Source: Rhizobium sp. BK196
GTDB lineage: Bacteria > Pseudomonadota > Alphaproteobacteria > Rhizobiales > Rhizobiaceae
Assembly (NCBI RefSeq): GCF_014193255.1
Contig: NZ_JACHZB010000003.1
Coordinates: 1 to 64,000 of the forward strand
Length of the DNA: 64,000 bases
Direction of reading: 5' to 3'
Under the pieces are notes generated by a model. It was given only the letters and a program-made list of their open reading frames with translations, ran no database searches and had not been told where the DNA came from. This document shows, one piece after another, positions 44,213 to 52,290 of the stretch (position 1 is the first letter of the stretch; every line of letters starts with the position of its first letter). The position numbers were made by a program, and so were the translations under genes.

Positions 44213-44245
44213 AAAACGGCGCCATCAGGCGCCGTTTTCGTTTTT
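44213..44245 (+). terminator. Intrinsic terminator after the second DUF1127 gene
   Basis: Perfect 11-bp stem AAAACGGCGCC / GGCGCCGTTTT (44213-44223 and 44228-44238) with a 4-base loop, followed by CG and five T. Strong. Confidence 0.88.
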
Positions 44246-44317
44246 GAGCTTTACTCGTTGTTTATCGGAACCCGACAGCCTTCCGTCAGTTCTCCTTCAC
44301 GAAAGGAGACCACCCCC

Positions 44318-44557
44318 ATGTCAAACCAACTCAATGCCGGGTTTACCGGACAGCCGGTGAACAAGCCCGAAGGCATCAGAAAGACTGCGTCGAACACCGC
44401 CTCTGCGGTCAAACGCGAGGTGCAGGCCGTCGCAACGGGTGCGGCCGATCATCCCCATACCGCCAGCTCTGTCGTTGTCGGCATTGGCGTTCTCGCTTTC
44501 AGCATCGGCTATCTGCTGGGCCGCCAGTCCGTCGAGACGAACCGTTTCTGGAGGTAA
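44318..44557 (+). CDS. Small protein with C-terminal transmembrane helix (ElaB/DUF883-like)
   Basis: 79 residues from ATG at 44318 with GAAAGGAGACC upstream; earlier in-frame starts are not needed. The N-terminal half is polar and helical (SNTASAVKREVQAVATGAAD); the C-terminal segment SSVVVGIGVLAFSIGYLLG forms one helix, ending in a basic tail. The layout resembles ElaB/YqjD/DUF883 proteins, which tether ribosomes to the membrane in stationary phase; similarity is by layout only. Followed 4 bases later by another small gene. Confidence 0.75.
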   Translation: MSNQLNAGFTGQPVNKPEGIRKTASNTASAVKREVQAVATGAADHPHTASSVVVGIGVLAFSIGYLLGRQSVETNRFWR

Positions 44558-44561
44558 CATC

Positions 44562-44876
44562 ATGGCGAGAACCATTTTAGAAAAAGCAACTGACGATGCA
44601 CGGGCGGAAGATAGTCCGGCTGCCGATGCGCGTCGGCGCGAAATTGTGGACGAAACCTCACGGGCGCTGAATGCCCGACGTAAGGACGCTCCGTCCACAA
44701 ATGGTGAAATAGACACGTTCAACGAACATACGGAAGAAACGACTCCCGACGATCTTCCGAACCTTGCTGCACAACGCGAAGCAGCACGCGAACATCGGGA
44801 TGCCTACATTGTCGATGCCGATCTCGAAGATGTCGACCAGCGCGAAGCATCGCCTGGAACGCGAGAGCAGAGCTGA
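44562..44876 (+). CDS. Small acidic protein, unknown function
   Basis: 104 residues from ATG at 44562 with GGAGGTAACATC upstream; the longer frame begins inside the preceding gene and is rejected. Very charged and Ala/Asp/Glu/Arg-rich, with no hydrophobic core (KATDDARAEDSPAADARRRE and VDADLEDVDQREASP). Probably disordered or coiled. Its gap of 4 bases from the previous gene implies a two-gene unit. A strong terminator follows. Confidence 0.75.
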   Translation: MARTILEKATDDARAEDSPAADARRREIVDETSRALNARRKDAPSTNGEIDTFNEHTEETTPDDLPNLAAQREAAREHRDAYIVDADLEDVDQREASPGTREQS

Positions 44877-44884
44877 TCACGTTG

Positions 44885-44907
44885 CGGCGCCAGCAGGCGC
44901 CGTTTTT
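44885..44907 (+). terminator. Intrinsic terminator of the two-gene small-protein unit
   Basis: Perfect 7-bp stem CGGCGCC / GGCGCCG (44885-44891 and 44896-44902), loop AGCA, then five T. Confidence 0.88.
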
Positions 44908-44952
44908 GATTCTATTGTTGGATCGCATGTGCTGGCGTGATATCAGCCGCCA

Positions 44953-46386
44953 ATGACCGATAATTCCTCCTACTCCCCTATTCATGTCATCGGCGGCGGA
45001 CTCGCCGGCTCCGAAGCTGCGTGGCAAATCGCCAATGCCGGCGTTCCCGTAATCTTGCATGAAATGCGCGGCGTGCGCGGTACGGATGCGCACAAGACCG
45101 ATGGCCTTGCCGAGCTCGTCTGCTCCAACTCCTTTCGCTCGGATGATGCTACCAGCAATGCCGTGGGCGTCATCCATGCGGAAATGCGCATGGCTGGCTC
45201 ATTGATCATGGCGTCGGCCGACAAACATCAGGTGCCGGCAGGCGGCGCACTGGCCGTCGACCGCGATGGCTTTTCTGATGCCGTGACCGAGGCGATCCAC
45301 GAGCATCCGCTGATCACGGTCGTGCGCGAGGAGATTTCCGGCCTGCCGCCGAAGGACTGGGATTTGGCCATTATCGCCACGGGTCCCCTGACCGCGCCGT
45401 CGCTGGCAGGCGCCATCCAGGCGGAAACGGGTGAGGATTCTCTTGCCTTTTTCGATGCCATCGCGCCGATCGTTTATCGTGACAGCATCGACATGGACAT
45501 CTGCTGGTATCAGTCCCGCTACGACAAGGTCGGTCCCGGTGGCACGGGCAAGGACTATATCAACTGCCCGATGACGGAAGAGCAATACAATGCCTTCGTT
45601 GACGCGCTGATCGCCGGCGATACAGTCGGTTTCAAGGAGTGGGAAGGCACGCCCTATTTCGACGGGTGCCTGCCAATCGAAGTGATGGCCGAGCGCGGGC
45701 GCGAGACGCTGCGCCATGGGCCGATGAAGCCGATGGGCCTCACCAACGCGCATAACCCGACCGTGAAAGCCTATGCCGTCGTGCAGCTTCGCCAGGACAA
45801 TGCGCTCGGCACCCTCTACAACATGGTCGGCTTCCAGACGAAGCTCAAATATGGCGCCCAGGCCGATATCTTCCGCATGATCCCAGGGCTTGAGAATGCC
45901 GAATTTGCCCGGCTCGGCGGTCTGCACCGCAACACCTACATCAATTCGCCCACCCTGCTCGATCCGTCGCTAACTTTGAAATCGCGGCCGGGCCTGCGCT
46001 TTGCCGGCCAGATCACCGGCTGCGAAGGTTATGTCGAAAGCGCAAGCGTGGGTCTGCTGGCCGGCCGCTTTGCCGCTGCGGAACGCAAGGGAGAACCAGT
46101 CTCGCTTCCCCCCGCAACAACGGCGCTCGGTTCGCTTCTTGGCCATATCACTGGCGGCCATCTGGTCACTGACGAGGAGCCGGGTAAACGCTCCTTCCAG
46201 CCAATGAATATCAATTTCGGGTTGTTTCCGGAGCTTCAGCCAGGTTCCATCGTCAAGCCTGAAGGCGTCAAGCGCTTTCGGGGCAAGGATAAGACGATCA
46301 TGAAGCGTCAGCTGATCGCCAAGCGGGCGCTTTCAGATTGCGCCACCTGGCTCGCGCAGGATGTCGAACGCGCCGAAAGCGCCTGA
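44953..46386 (+). CDS. trmFO: Folate-dependent tRNA (uracil-54-C5)-methyltransferase
   Basis: 477 residues. FAD-binding motif [11 protein letters not shown] at 14-24, [15 protein letters not shown], and long conserved segments such as [25 protein letters not shown] and [17 protein letters not shown]. It methylates U54 of tRNA using 5,10-methylenetetrahydrofolate. Full length. It converges on a minus-strand gene with only 2 bases between stops. Confidence 0.96.
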   Translation: MTDNSSYSPIHVIGGGLAGSEAAWQIANAGVPVILHEMRGVRGTDAHKTDGLAELVCSNSFRSDDATSNAVGVIHAEMRMAGSLIMASADKHQVPAGGALAVDRDGFSDAVTEAIHEHPLITVVREEISGLPPKDWDLAIIATGPLTAPSLAGAIQAETGEDSLAFFDAIAPIVYRDSIDMDICWYQSRYDKVGPGGTGKDYINCPMTEEQYNAFVDALIAGDTVGFKEWEGTPYFDGCLPIEVMAERGRETLRHGPMKPMGLTNAHNPTVKAYAVVQLRQDNALGTLYNMVGFQTKLKYGAQADIFRMIPGLENAEFARLGGLHRNTYINSPTLLDPSLTLKSRPGLRFAGQITGCEGYVESASVGLLAGRFAAAERKGEPVSLPPATTALGSLLGHITGGHLVTDEEPGKRSFQPMNINFGLFPELQPGSIVKPEGVKRFRGKDKTIMKRQLIAKRALSDCATWLAQDVERAESA

Positions 46387-46388
46387 GT

Positions 46389-46856
46389 TTAGTGGCCGTT
46401 CACCGCCGAGGTATTCGGCACAGGCAGTTCCTTGTCCTGCTCAGCAACATAGTTGCCGAGCAGCCAGAGCGAGACTTCTGACGCTTCCTTGGCAGAAGCG
46501 AACTCGTAGGTGCCGTTGTGATGGGGGGCGTTGGCAAATTCGATGCTCAGCCCCTTGCCCGTTTCAGACGCCAGAACGCGCACCGAGCCCGGCTCGATCA
46601 GATGGCAAGCGAAATGGCGCGACATGTTACGCATAAAGCCCGCCTTGTTGTCATGCAGACGCACGAAGATGGCCTGCCCATCGACTGTCGCCTGAAGCTG
46701 ACGGATCGCCTCATTGGGGAATGCGCGGCCGAATTCGATGATCGCAAGGCCCGTGTCGTGCAGGCCATCTTCCTTGTTCTGAGCAGCCATGCGCGTCGCC
46801 ACATAGGCGATGAAGATGACGATGGCGAAAAGAACGCACCAGACGATAATGCCCAT
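46389..46856 (-). CDS. Small membrane protein, unknown function
   Basis: 155 residues from MGIIVWCVLFAIV at 46856; the frame upstream to 46976 is weak. N-terminal transmembrane helix (VWCVLFAIVIFIAYVAT), then a cytoplasmic or periplasmic domain with EFGRAFPNEAIRQLQATVDG, VFVRLHDN-type strands, and CHLIEPGSVRVLASE. AAGGGAGAAT precedes ATG. It is the last gene after the phytoene-synthase-like gene on the same strand, with a 68-base gap. No family recognised. Confidence 0.75.
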   Translation of the reverse strand: MGIIVWCVLFAIVIFIAYVATRMAAQNKEDGLHDTGLAIIEFGRAFPNEAIRQLQATVDGQAIFVRLHDNKAGFMRNMSRHFACHLIEPGSVRVLASETGKGLSIEFANAPHHNGTYEFASAKEASEVSLWLLGNYVAEQDKELPVPNTSAVNGH

Positions 46857-46924
46857 GCGGATTCTCCCTTTAGAATGGGTTATGCCTGACATAACGCGCG
46901 AGACTTGCGCGAGTTTGACCGTCG

Positions 46925-47773
46925 TCAGATTTTCTTGCGCATACCGGCAAAAGCCATGCGCATCTGACGGCGCCATTGCGGCTCCTGCAGCGATACTTCC
47001 AGAACGGCTGCACCGCGCTTCTGCGCCTTCACCAGCACCGGTTCCGCGAGCGCAACCGGCAGGAAGGCGGGCAGCACCGATGGCGGCAGCGCAGACGCTC
47101 TCGCCTTGGCAAGGTGATCGCGACCGAGCCCGGCGAAAGCTTCGATGGCCGCAGAGATGCGCGGCCTATCCGCGCCAGCCAGGAAGCTCTCCCGGTCAAG
47201 GCCTGTCGCCGAGAGAATTTCGAGCGGGATATAGACCTGTCCGCGACGTTGATGGAGCGGCATCAGCAGTAACATCCCAGATATAGCCTGCGCCACGCCG
47301 GCATGACCGGCGGCATCCGCGGATTTCATCGCCTCTTGCGGGGAAAGGATGAGGCCGGCAAGCTGAATGAGTGCAGAGGCTGTTTCGCCCGCATAGCCTT
47401 CCAGCGCGGTTCGGCTTTCCATTGGGTCGTCGTAGAGATCGAAGATCCGCGCCTCGATCATGTTGACGAGCGTCTGGCGTGGAAGCCGATGCGTCTCGAC
47501 CGCCGAAAGAAGGGCTGCCGCGAGTGGATTGGCATCAGTCGAGCCGTGCGCATTGCCTTCCAGGAGGTCGCGCCAGTACTGCATACGAATCTCGCCGGGC
47601 AACGGTTCGTGAACGAGATCGCGGATGCGGGCAAGCTCGGCATTGAAGGCATAAAGGGCGGCGAGCGCACCACGCTTGTCATCAGGTGATAGCAGGCAGG
47701 CGAGGTAGCGATCGCGATCGGTGTCGCGCAGCATTGCCAGGCTGATGTCCTGGTTCGTCGTTGGATCGGCCAT
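46925..47773 (-). CDS. Squalene/phytoene synthase-family protein, NDUFAF6-like
   Basis: 282 residues. Fold of the trans-isoprenyl-diphosphate synthases: RDRYLACLLSPDDKRGALAALYAFNAELARIRD, PLPGEIRMQYWRDLLEG, RIFDLYDDPMESRTALEGYAGETAS. The metal-binding DxxxD motifs of true synthases are altered, as in the NDUFAF6/C8orf38 group, a complex I assembly factor in mitochondria. Not linked to carotenoid genes. Sits 2 bases after the NDUFAF3-like gene and downstream of secDF. Confidence 0.85.
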   Translation of the reverse strand: MADPTTNQDISLAMLRDTDRDRYLACLLSPDDKRGALAALYAFNAELARIRDLVHEPLPGEIRMQYWRDLLEGNAHGSTDANPLAAALLSAVETHRLPRQTLVNMIEARIFDLYDDPMESRTALEGYAGETASALIQLAGLILSPQEAMKSADAAGHAGVAQAISGMLLLMPLHQRRGQVYIPLEILSATGLDRESFLAGADRPRISAAIEAFAGLGRDHLAKARASALPPSVLPAFLPVALAEPVLVKAQKRGAAVLEVSLQEPQWRRQMRMAFAGMRKKI

Positions 47774-47775
47774 AA

Positions 47776-48162
47776 TCAGACCGCGATCAGGGCGGCGGCG
47801 ACGGCACGCTGTTCGGAGAGCATGATGTTGAAGGTGCGCACGGCGGCACCCGTGCTCATTGGATCGGAGGAGATACCGCGCGCTTTGAGGGCGGCACGCA
47901 ATTCTGCAGGCAGGCGGCGAAGTTCCGTGCCTGTGCCAACGAGCAGGACTTCGATATCGGCGGCTTCTTCGAGCACACGGCGAAAATTTTCCACCGACAA
48001 CGGCTTCGTCATGTCCATCTCCCAGCCGTGGATGCCCGAGGGCAGGCAGAGGATGGAGCCGCGATGCGACATATCCGCAAACCGGAATCCTCCATTGCCA
48101 TAGGTGTCTATGGGAGCGCGGCCCGGGAAATGGGCGTCGCGGATTTCAATGCCTTTTGCCAT
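47776..48162 (-). CDS. Mth938-like (DUF498) protein, NDUFAF3 family
   Basis: 128 residues, one Mth938-like domain: GNGGFRFADMSHRGSILCLPSGIHGWEMD, VLLVGTGTELRRLPAELR, and MSTGAAVRTFNIMLSEQRAVAAALI. Human NDUFAF3, an assembly factor of complex I, belongs to this family. In alphaproteobacteria the gene is usually next to secDF, as here: it follows secDF by 4 bases. Role in respiration inferred. Confidence 0.87.
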   Translation of the reverse strand: MAKGIEIRDAHFPGRAPIDTYGNGGFRFADMSHRGSILCLPSGIHGWEMDMTKPLSVENFRRVLEEAADIEVLLVGTGTELRRLPAELRAALKARGISSDPMSTGAAVRTFNIMLSEQRAVAAALIAV

Positions 48163-48166
48163 GTAT

Positions 48167-50686
48167 CTACACCACCGGCTTGCCGGATTTCATGCTGATG
48201 TCGCCCTCGTCCTTGCCATCGGTCTCGCGGCGCAGCCGGAAAATGATGAGAACAGGCGCTGCTATATAGATGGAGGAGAATGTCCCAAGCGCAACGCCGA
48301 AGAGCATGGTGAAAGTAAAGGAGCGGATGACGGCGCCGCCGAAGATGTAAAGCGCAAGCAGCGCAAGCAAGGTCGTGGCGGCCGTCAGGATGGTACGCGA
48401 GAGCGTCTGGTTGATCGCTGCATCGATCAGGATCGGCAGCGGCATTTTCCTGTAGCGTTTCAGGTTTTCGCGCATGCGGTCATAGACGACGACGGTATCG
48501 TTCAGCGAATAGCCGACGGCGGTCAAAAGGGCCGCGACGCTCGTCAGATTGAATTCCATACCGGTCAGCACGAAGAGACCGAGCATGATGATGACGTCGT
48601 GCAATGTCGCGACGATCGCACCGACCGCAAACTGCCATTCGAAGCGTATCCAGATATAGACGAGGATGGCGAACAGGGAGGCAAGGATACCGACCGTTGC
48701 CAGCATCGTCAGCTCGCTGGAGACAGCTGCTCCGACGACCTCGACGCGGCGGAAGTCGTAGTCCTCGGCCAGTTCGCCGCGAATGAATGTTGCGACCGAC
48801 TGCTCGGCATTTTCGCCGCCGTCCTGCGAGCCGACACGGATCAGGGCGTTGGCGGCATCGCCGATGCGATCGACACGCACCGGCCCGAGGTTCAGTTCGT
48901 TGAGACGGGCGCTCAGATCGGCAATATCGGCATTGCCCTGCTTCGCCTTGACCTCGATCAGCGAGCCGCCGGTAAAGTCGATGCCGAGCTGCAGACCGAC
49001 CGTTGCGAAGGCGAGCATCGCGGCGATGCAAAGTGCTGCCGACGCCGTGAAAACGTAGCGGCGGATGCCCATGAAACGGATATTGGTGTGCTCGAACAGC
49101 CCGGTCAGCGCGCTCTTCGGCAGGTGGCGCGGATGTCGTCTTGCAAGCCAGGCAGTCACCAGCCCGCGCGTCAGCGTAAAAGCCATCAGAATGGTCGTGA
49201 GGATGCCAACAGCCAAAGTCACGGCAAAGCCGCGAATGGATTCACTGCCGACGAAAAACAGAATGACGGCAGCAATGAAGATGGTAACGTTAGCATCGAC
49301 GATGGTGGCGAAGGCACGCGAGAAGCCGCGCTCCACCGCCTGGGCGAAGGTGGTATGCGGCACCCTCTCCTCTTCGCGGATGCGCTCATAGATTAGCACA
49401 TTGGAATCCACGGCCATGCCGACGATCAGCACGAGGCCGGCAATGCCTGGGAGCGTCAGGGTCGCACCGGCAACGCTTAGGAATGCAACAATCAGCACCA
49501 GATTGAAGCCCAGCGAGACGACGGCGATAATGCCGAGCATGCGATAGAGCGCGGTCATCAGCGCCGCGACCAGCACGACCGCGACAATGCCGGCGACAAG
49601 ACCGGAGAAGACGGATTCGGAGCCGAAGACCGGGCTGACAGTTCGCTCTTCCACCGATGTGAGTGTTGCAGGCAGCGCGCCGGCCCGTAGCATGACGGCC
49701 AGATCCTGAACGCCTTCTTCGGAGAAATTGGCTGATATCTCGCCGCTGCCGTCCGATATCGGCGCTTCGATGACCGGATCAGCCATGACCTGATCATCAA
49801 AGACGATGGCAAGGTGTTTTCCGACATTGGCGCTCGTCGCTTGCGCCAGACGCTTCGCCGCCTCGGCATTCAACCGATAGACAATGGCGCTGTCCTGCGT
49901 TTGCGGATCGGTCTTGGTATCGACTTCGGCAAAATCGGCGCCTGTCGCAATTACAGTGCGATCAACGAGATAGGGAACCGGCGGATCATCCAGCGAATAA
50001 AGCACCTGCGATGTCGCGGGCCAGCGGCCCGCAAGCGCCTGCTGGCCGGTCATGCTTTCGTCAATGAGGTGGAAGGAGAGTGCGGCGGGTTCGTTCAGCA
50101 GGTTCTTCAGCCGTTCGGCGTCGACGGAGCCCAGCACCTGCACGGCAATCCGATCGTTGCCGTCAGGACGAACGGTGAAATTCTCTTTGCCGAAACCAGC
50201 GATACGGCGGGCTACAATATCGAGCGAGCGGGTCTGCGCAGCAACCGTGTCCGCATCGATCGCCTTGTCAGAGATCTGCAGCGTCAGCTGGCCGTCGTTG
50301 CTCTGCTGCAGCGAGATATCGGTTGATGTCAGCGATTTCAGGAGATCGGCTGCGGTCTGCAGCTGGGCCATGTCGGTGACCTTGACCGTCACCGTCTGCG
50401 CGGTTCCGGCAAGCCCCGTATAACGGATGCCGGCGCCGCGAAGCTTTTCACGAACGCTGGCAACCGTTGCCTCGAGCCGATTCCTGATAATGTCGGAGCG
50501 TTCGAGGCGAAGCACGATATGAGAGCCGCCCTGAAGATCGAGACCGAGGGTGACGCGGTCCTGCCGGATCCAACTGGGCAGGGAGGAAAGCTGCGCCTGG
50601 CTCAGGAGATTGAGCGCAGCGATGATGATAGCGGCAATCGCAACCAACCAGATCAGAAGTGTTTTCAAGCGGGAAAAATGGTGCAT
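48167..50686 (-). CDS. secDF: Fused protein-export subunit SecD-SecF
   Basis: 839 residues; SecD and SecF, separate in E. coli, form one chain. SecD half: GLDLQGGSHIVLRLE, the large periplasmic P1 domain, then six helices with GLVLIVGMAVDSNVLIYERIRE. SecF half: GIDFTGGSLIEV, followed by six helices with AVGYSLNDTVVVYDRMREN. The fused form is found in Rhizobiales and some other groups. It uses the proton gradient to complete translocation. It follows yajC by 43 bases. Confidence 0.97.
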   Translation of the reverse strand: MHHFSRLKTLLIWLVAIAAIIIAALNLLSQAQLSSLPSWIRQDRVTLGLDLQGGSHIVLRLERSDIIRNRLEATVASVREKLRGAGIRYTGLAGTAQTVTVKVTDMAQLQTAADLLKSLTSTDISLQQSNDGQLTLQISDKAIDADTVAAQTRSLDIVARRIAGFGKENFTVRPDGNDRIAVQVLGSVDAERLKNLLNEPAALSFHLIDESMTGQQALAGRWPATSQVLYSLDDPPVPYLVDRTVIATGADFAEVDTKTDPQTQDSAIVYRLNAEAAKRLAQATSANVGKHLAIVFDDQVMADPVIEAPISDGSGEISANFSEEGVQDLAVMLRAGALPATLTSVEERTVSPVFGSESVFSGLVAGIVAVVLVAALMTALYRMLGIIAVVSLGFNLVLIVAFLSVAGATLTLPGIAGLVLIVGMAVDSNVLIYERIREEERVPHTTFAQAVERGFSRAFATIVDANVTIFIAAVILFFVGSESIRGFAVTLAVGILTTILMAFTLTRGLVTAWLARRHPRHLPKSALTGLFEHTNIRFMGIRRYVFTASAALCIAAMLAFATVGLQLGIDFTGGSLIEVKAKQGNADIADLSARLNELNLGPVRVDRIGDAANALIRVGSQDGGENAEQSVATFIRGELAEDYDFRRVEVVGAAVSSELTMLATVGILASLFAILVYIWIRFEWQFAVGAIVATLHDVIIMLGLFVLTGMEFNLTSVAALLTAVGYSLNDTVVVYDRMRENLKRYRKMPLPILIDAAINQTLSRTILTAATTLLALLALYIFGGAVIRSFTFTMLFGVALGTFSSIYIAAPVLIIFRLRRETDGKDEGDISMKSGKPVV

Positions 50687-50729
50687 TCTCTCGACTATCT
50701 TCCGATCCGGCGGGTGTTGCTATCGCATA

Positions 50730-51077
50730 TTACGCAGCGTCGGCCTTAACCGGCTCGCCCTTCACGCGGACTTCGGAAATGCCCGTGCGGACGATGCGCA
50801 CGCGCACGCCTTCGGCAATTTCGACTTCGACTTCCTTCTCGTCGACTACCTTCGTGACCTTGCCGACGAGGCCGCCGCCGGTCACGATCTGATCGCCGCG
50901 ACGGATCGCCTTCAGGGTTTCCTCACGCTTCTTGGCTTGCGCGCGCTGCGGGCGGATGAGCAGGAAATACCAGACCACCATCAGCGGCACGAACAGGATG
51001 ATCATTTCGAGGCCTGAGCCGCCGAAAGCGCTCGTGGCGTCGGTTGCGCTCTGGGCAAATGCCGGGGTGATAAACAT
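50730..51077 (-). CDS. yajC: Sec translocase accessory subunit YajC
   Basis: 115 residues from MFITPAFAQSATD at 51077, with GAGGAGCTTAGC upstream. One transmembrane segment, LEMIILFVPLMVVWYFLLI, then RPQRAQAKKREETLKAIRRGDQIVTGGGLVGKV, the YajC signature. It works with SecDF in the inner membrane. Confidence 0.96.
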   Translation of the reverse strand: MFITPAFAQSATDATSAFGGSGLEMIILFVPLMVVWYFLLIRPQRAQAKKREETLKAIRRGDQIVTGGGLVGKVTKVVDEKEVEVEIAEGVRVRIVRTGISEVRVKGEPVKADAA

Positions 51078-51286
51078 GCTAAGCTCCTCAGGCTGTGGGC
51101 GGCGGAACCCCGCCTCTCTTTTCAAGTCGCCGGACTATAGTTGCAGCCTTGATGAATGCAACAAAAACAGCCGGAAAGCGTACCGATTCCGCTGCCTCAT
51201 AACCTTTCCGCTGTGGAAAGGCCATGGTAGCCCGGCATCAAAAAGCGAAAGCGGATGATCGCTGCAATTTATGAAGGAGGCACCCG

Positions 51287-52159
51287 ATGGCCGAAGAAAT
51301 CAACAGCGTTCTGCTGCAGGAGCTGAAGAGGCTTGCAGATGCAGTCGAACGACTGGCCGGCGCCCCACCTGCTGCCAATGATTGGAACGCCGCCGACTGT
51401 TTCGTCTGGTCCCCTGCCCGCCAGTATCTGCAGCCCGTCAAGCGCCCCAATCGCGTGGCGCTGAAGCTCATCCGCGGCGTCGATCATGTGCGCGACATCC
51501 TGCATGAAAACACCGTACGTTTTGCCGAGGGCTATGCGGCCAACAACGTGCTGCTCTGGGGCGCGCGTGGCATGGGCAAGTCGTCGCTGGTCAAGGCCGT
51601 GCATGAAGATGTGCGCCGCGAGAGCGCCGTATCGCTGAAGCTGGTCGAAGTGCATCGAGAAGACATTGCCAGCCTACCGACGCTACTCGACCTCCTCAAG
51701 GACACGCCGCACCGTGTCATCGTCTTCTGTGACGACCTCTCGTTCGACCACGACGACACCGCGTATAAGTCGCTCAAGGCGGCGCTCGATGGTGGCGTAG
51801 AAGGGCGTCCGGATAATGTGCTGTTCTATGCCACGTCCAACCGGCGCCACCTGCTGCCGCGCCACATGATGGAAAACGAACAATCGACCGCGATCAATCC
51901 GTCGGAAGCCGTCGAGGAGAAGGTCTCACTCTCCGACCGGTTCGGCCTGTGGCTCGGCTTCCACAAATGCAGCCAGGAAGACTACCTGACGATGATCGAT
52001 GGCTACGCCGATCATTTCAAGCTCGGTCTCGACCGTGAGAAGATGCATGCCGAGGCGCTGGAATGGGCAACGACCCGCGGCGCCCGCTCCGGCCGCGTCG
52101 CCTGGCAATATATCCAGGATCTGGCCGGCCGAATGCGCATCCATCTCGACCGCGCTTAA
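51287..52159 (+). CDS. DUF815 family AAA-type ATPase
   Basis: 290 residues. Walker A GARGMGKSS (in LLWGARGMGKSSLVKA), Walker B VIVFCDDLSF, sensor-like FYATSNRRHLLPRH, and the DUF815 stretch DRFGLWLGFHKCSQEDYL. The family is AAA+ and uncharacterised. Very strong ribosome site AAGGAGGCACCCG. Divergent from yajC across about 210 bases; a terminator follows it. A role near membrane protein export is only suggested by position. Confidence 0.93.
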   Translation: MAEEINSVLLQELKRLADAVERLAGAPPAANDWNAADCFVWSPARQYLQPVKRPNRVALKLIRGVDHVRDILHENTVRFAEGYAANNVLLWGARGMGKSSLVKAVHEDVRRESAVSLKLVEVHREDIASLPTLLDLLKDTPHRVIVFCDDLSFDHDDTAYKSLKAALDGGVEGRPDNVLFYATSNRRHLLPRHMMENEQSTAINPSEAVEEKVSLSDRFGLWLGFHKCSQEDYLTMIDGYADHFKLGLDREKMHAEALEWATTRGARSGRVAWQYIQDLAGRMRIHLDRA

Positions 52160-52223
52160 GCACTTCCGGCGCGCGCCGTTATCGAAACCCGCTGCAGAGT
52201 TTGCGCCACACGCTTTAAACGAC

Positions 52224-52250
52224 AAAAGCCCGACTGCTGGCCGGGCTTTT
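52224..52250. terminator. Bidirectional terminator between DUF815 and LysM/LytM genes
   Basis: A 9-bp stem AAAAGCCCG / CGGGCTTTT (52224-52232 and 52242-52250). Its T-ends on both strands terminate both convergent genes. Confidence 0.85.
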
Positions 52251-52290
52251 GCACTTTCCTGAAACGCTCTACCTGCTCAGGAAATGTCCT

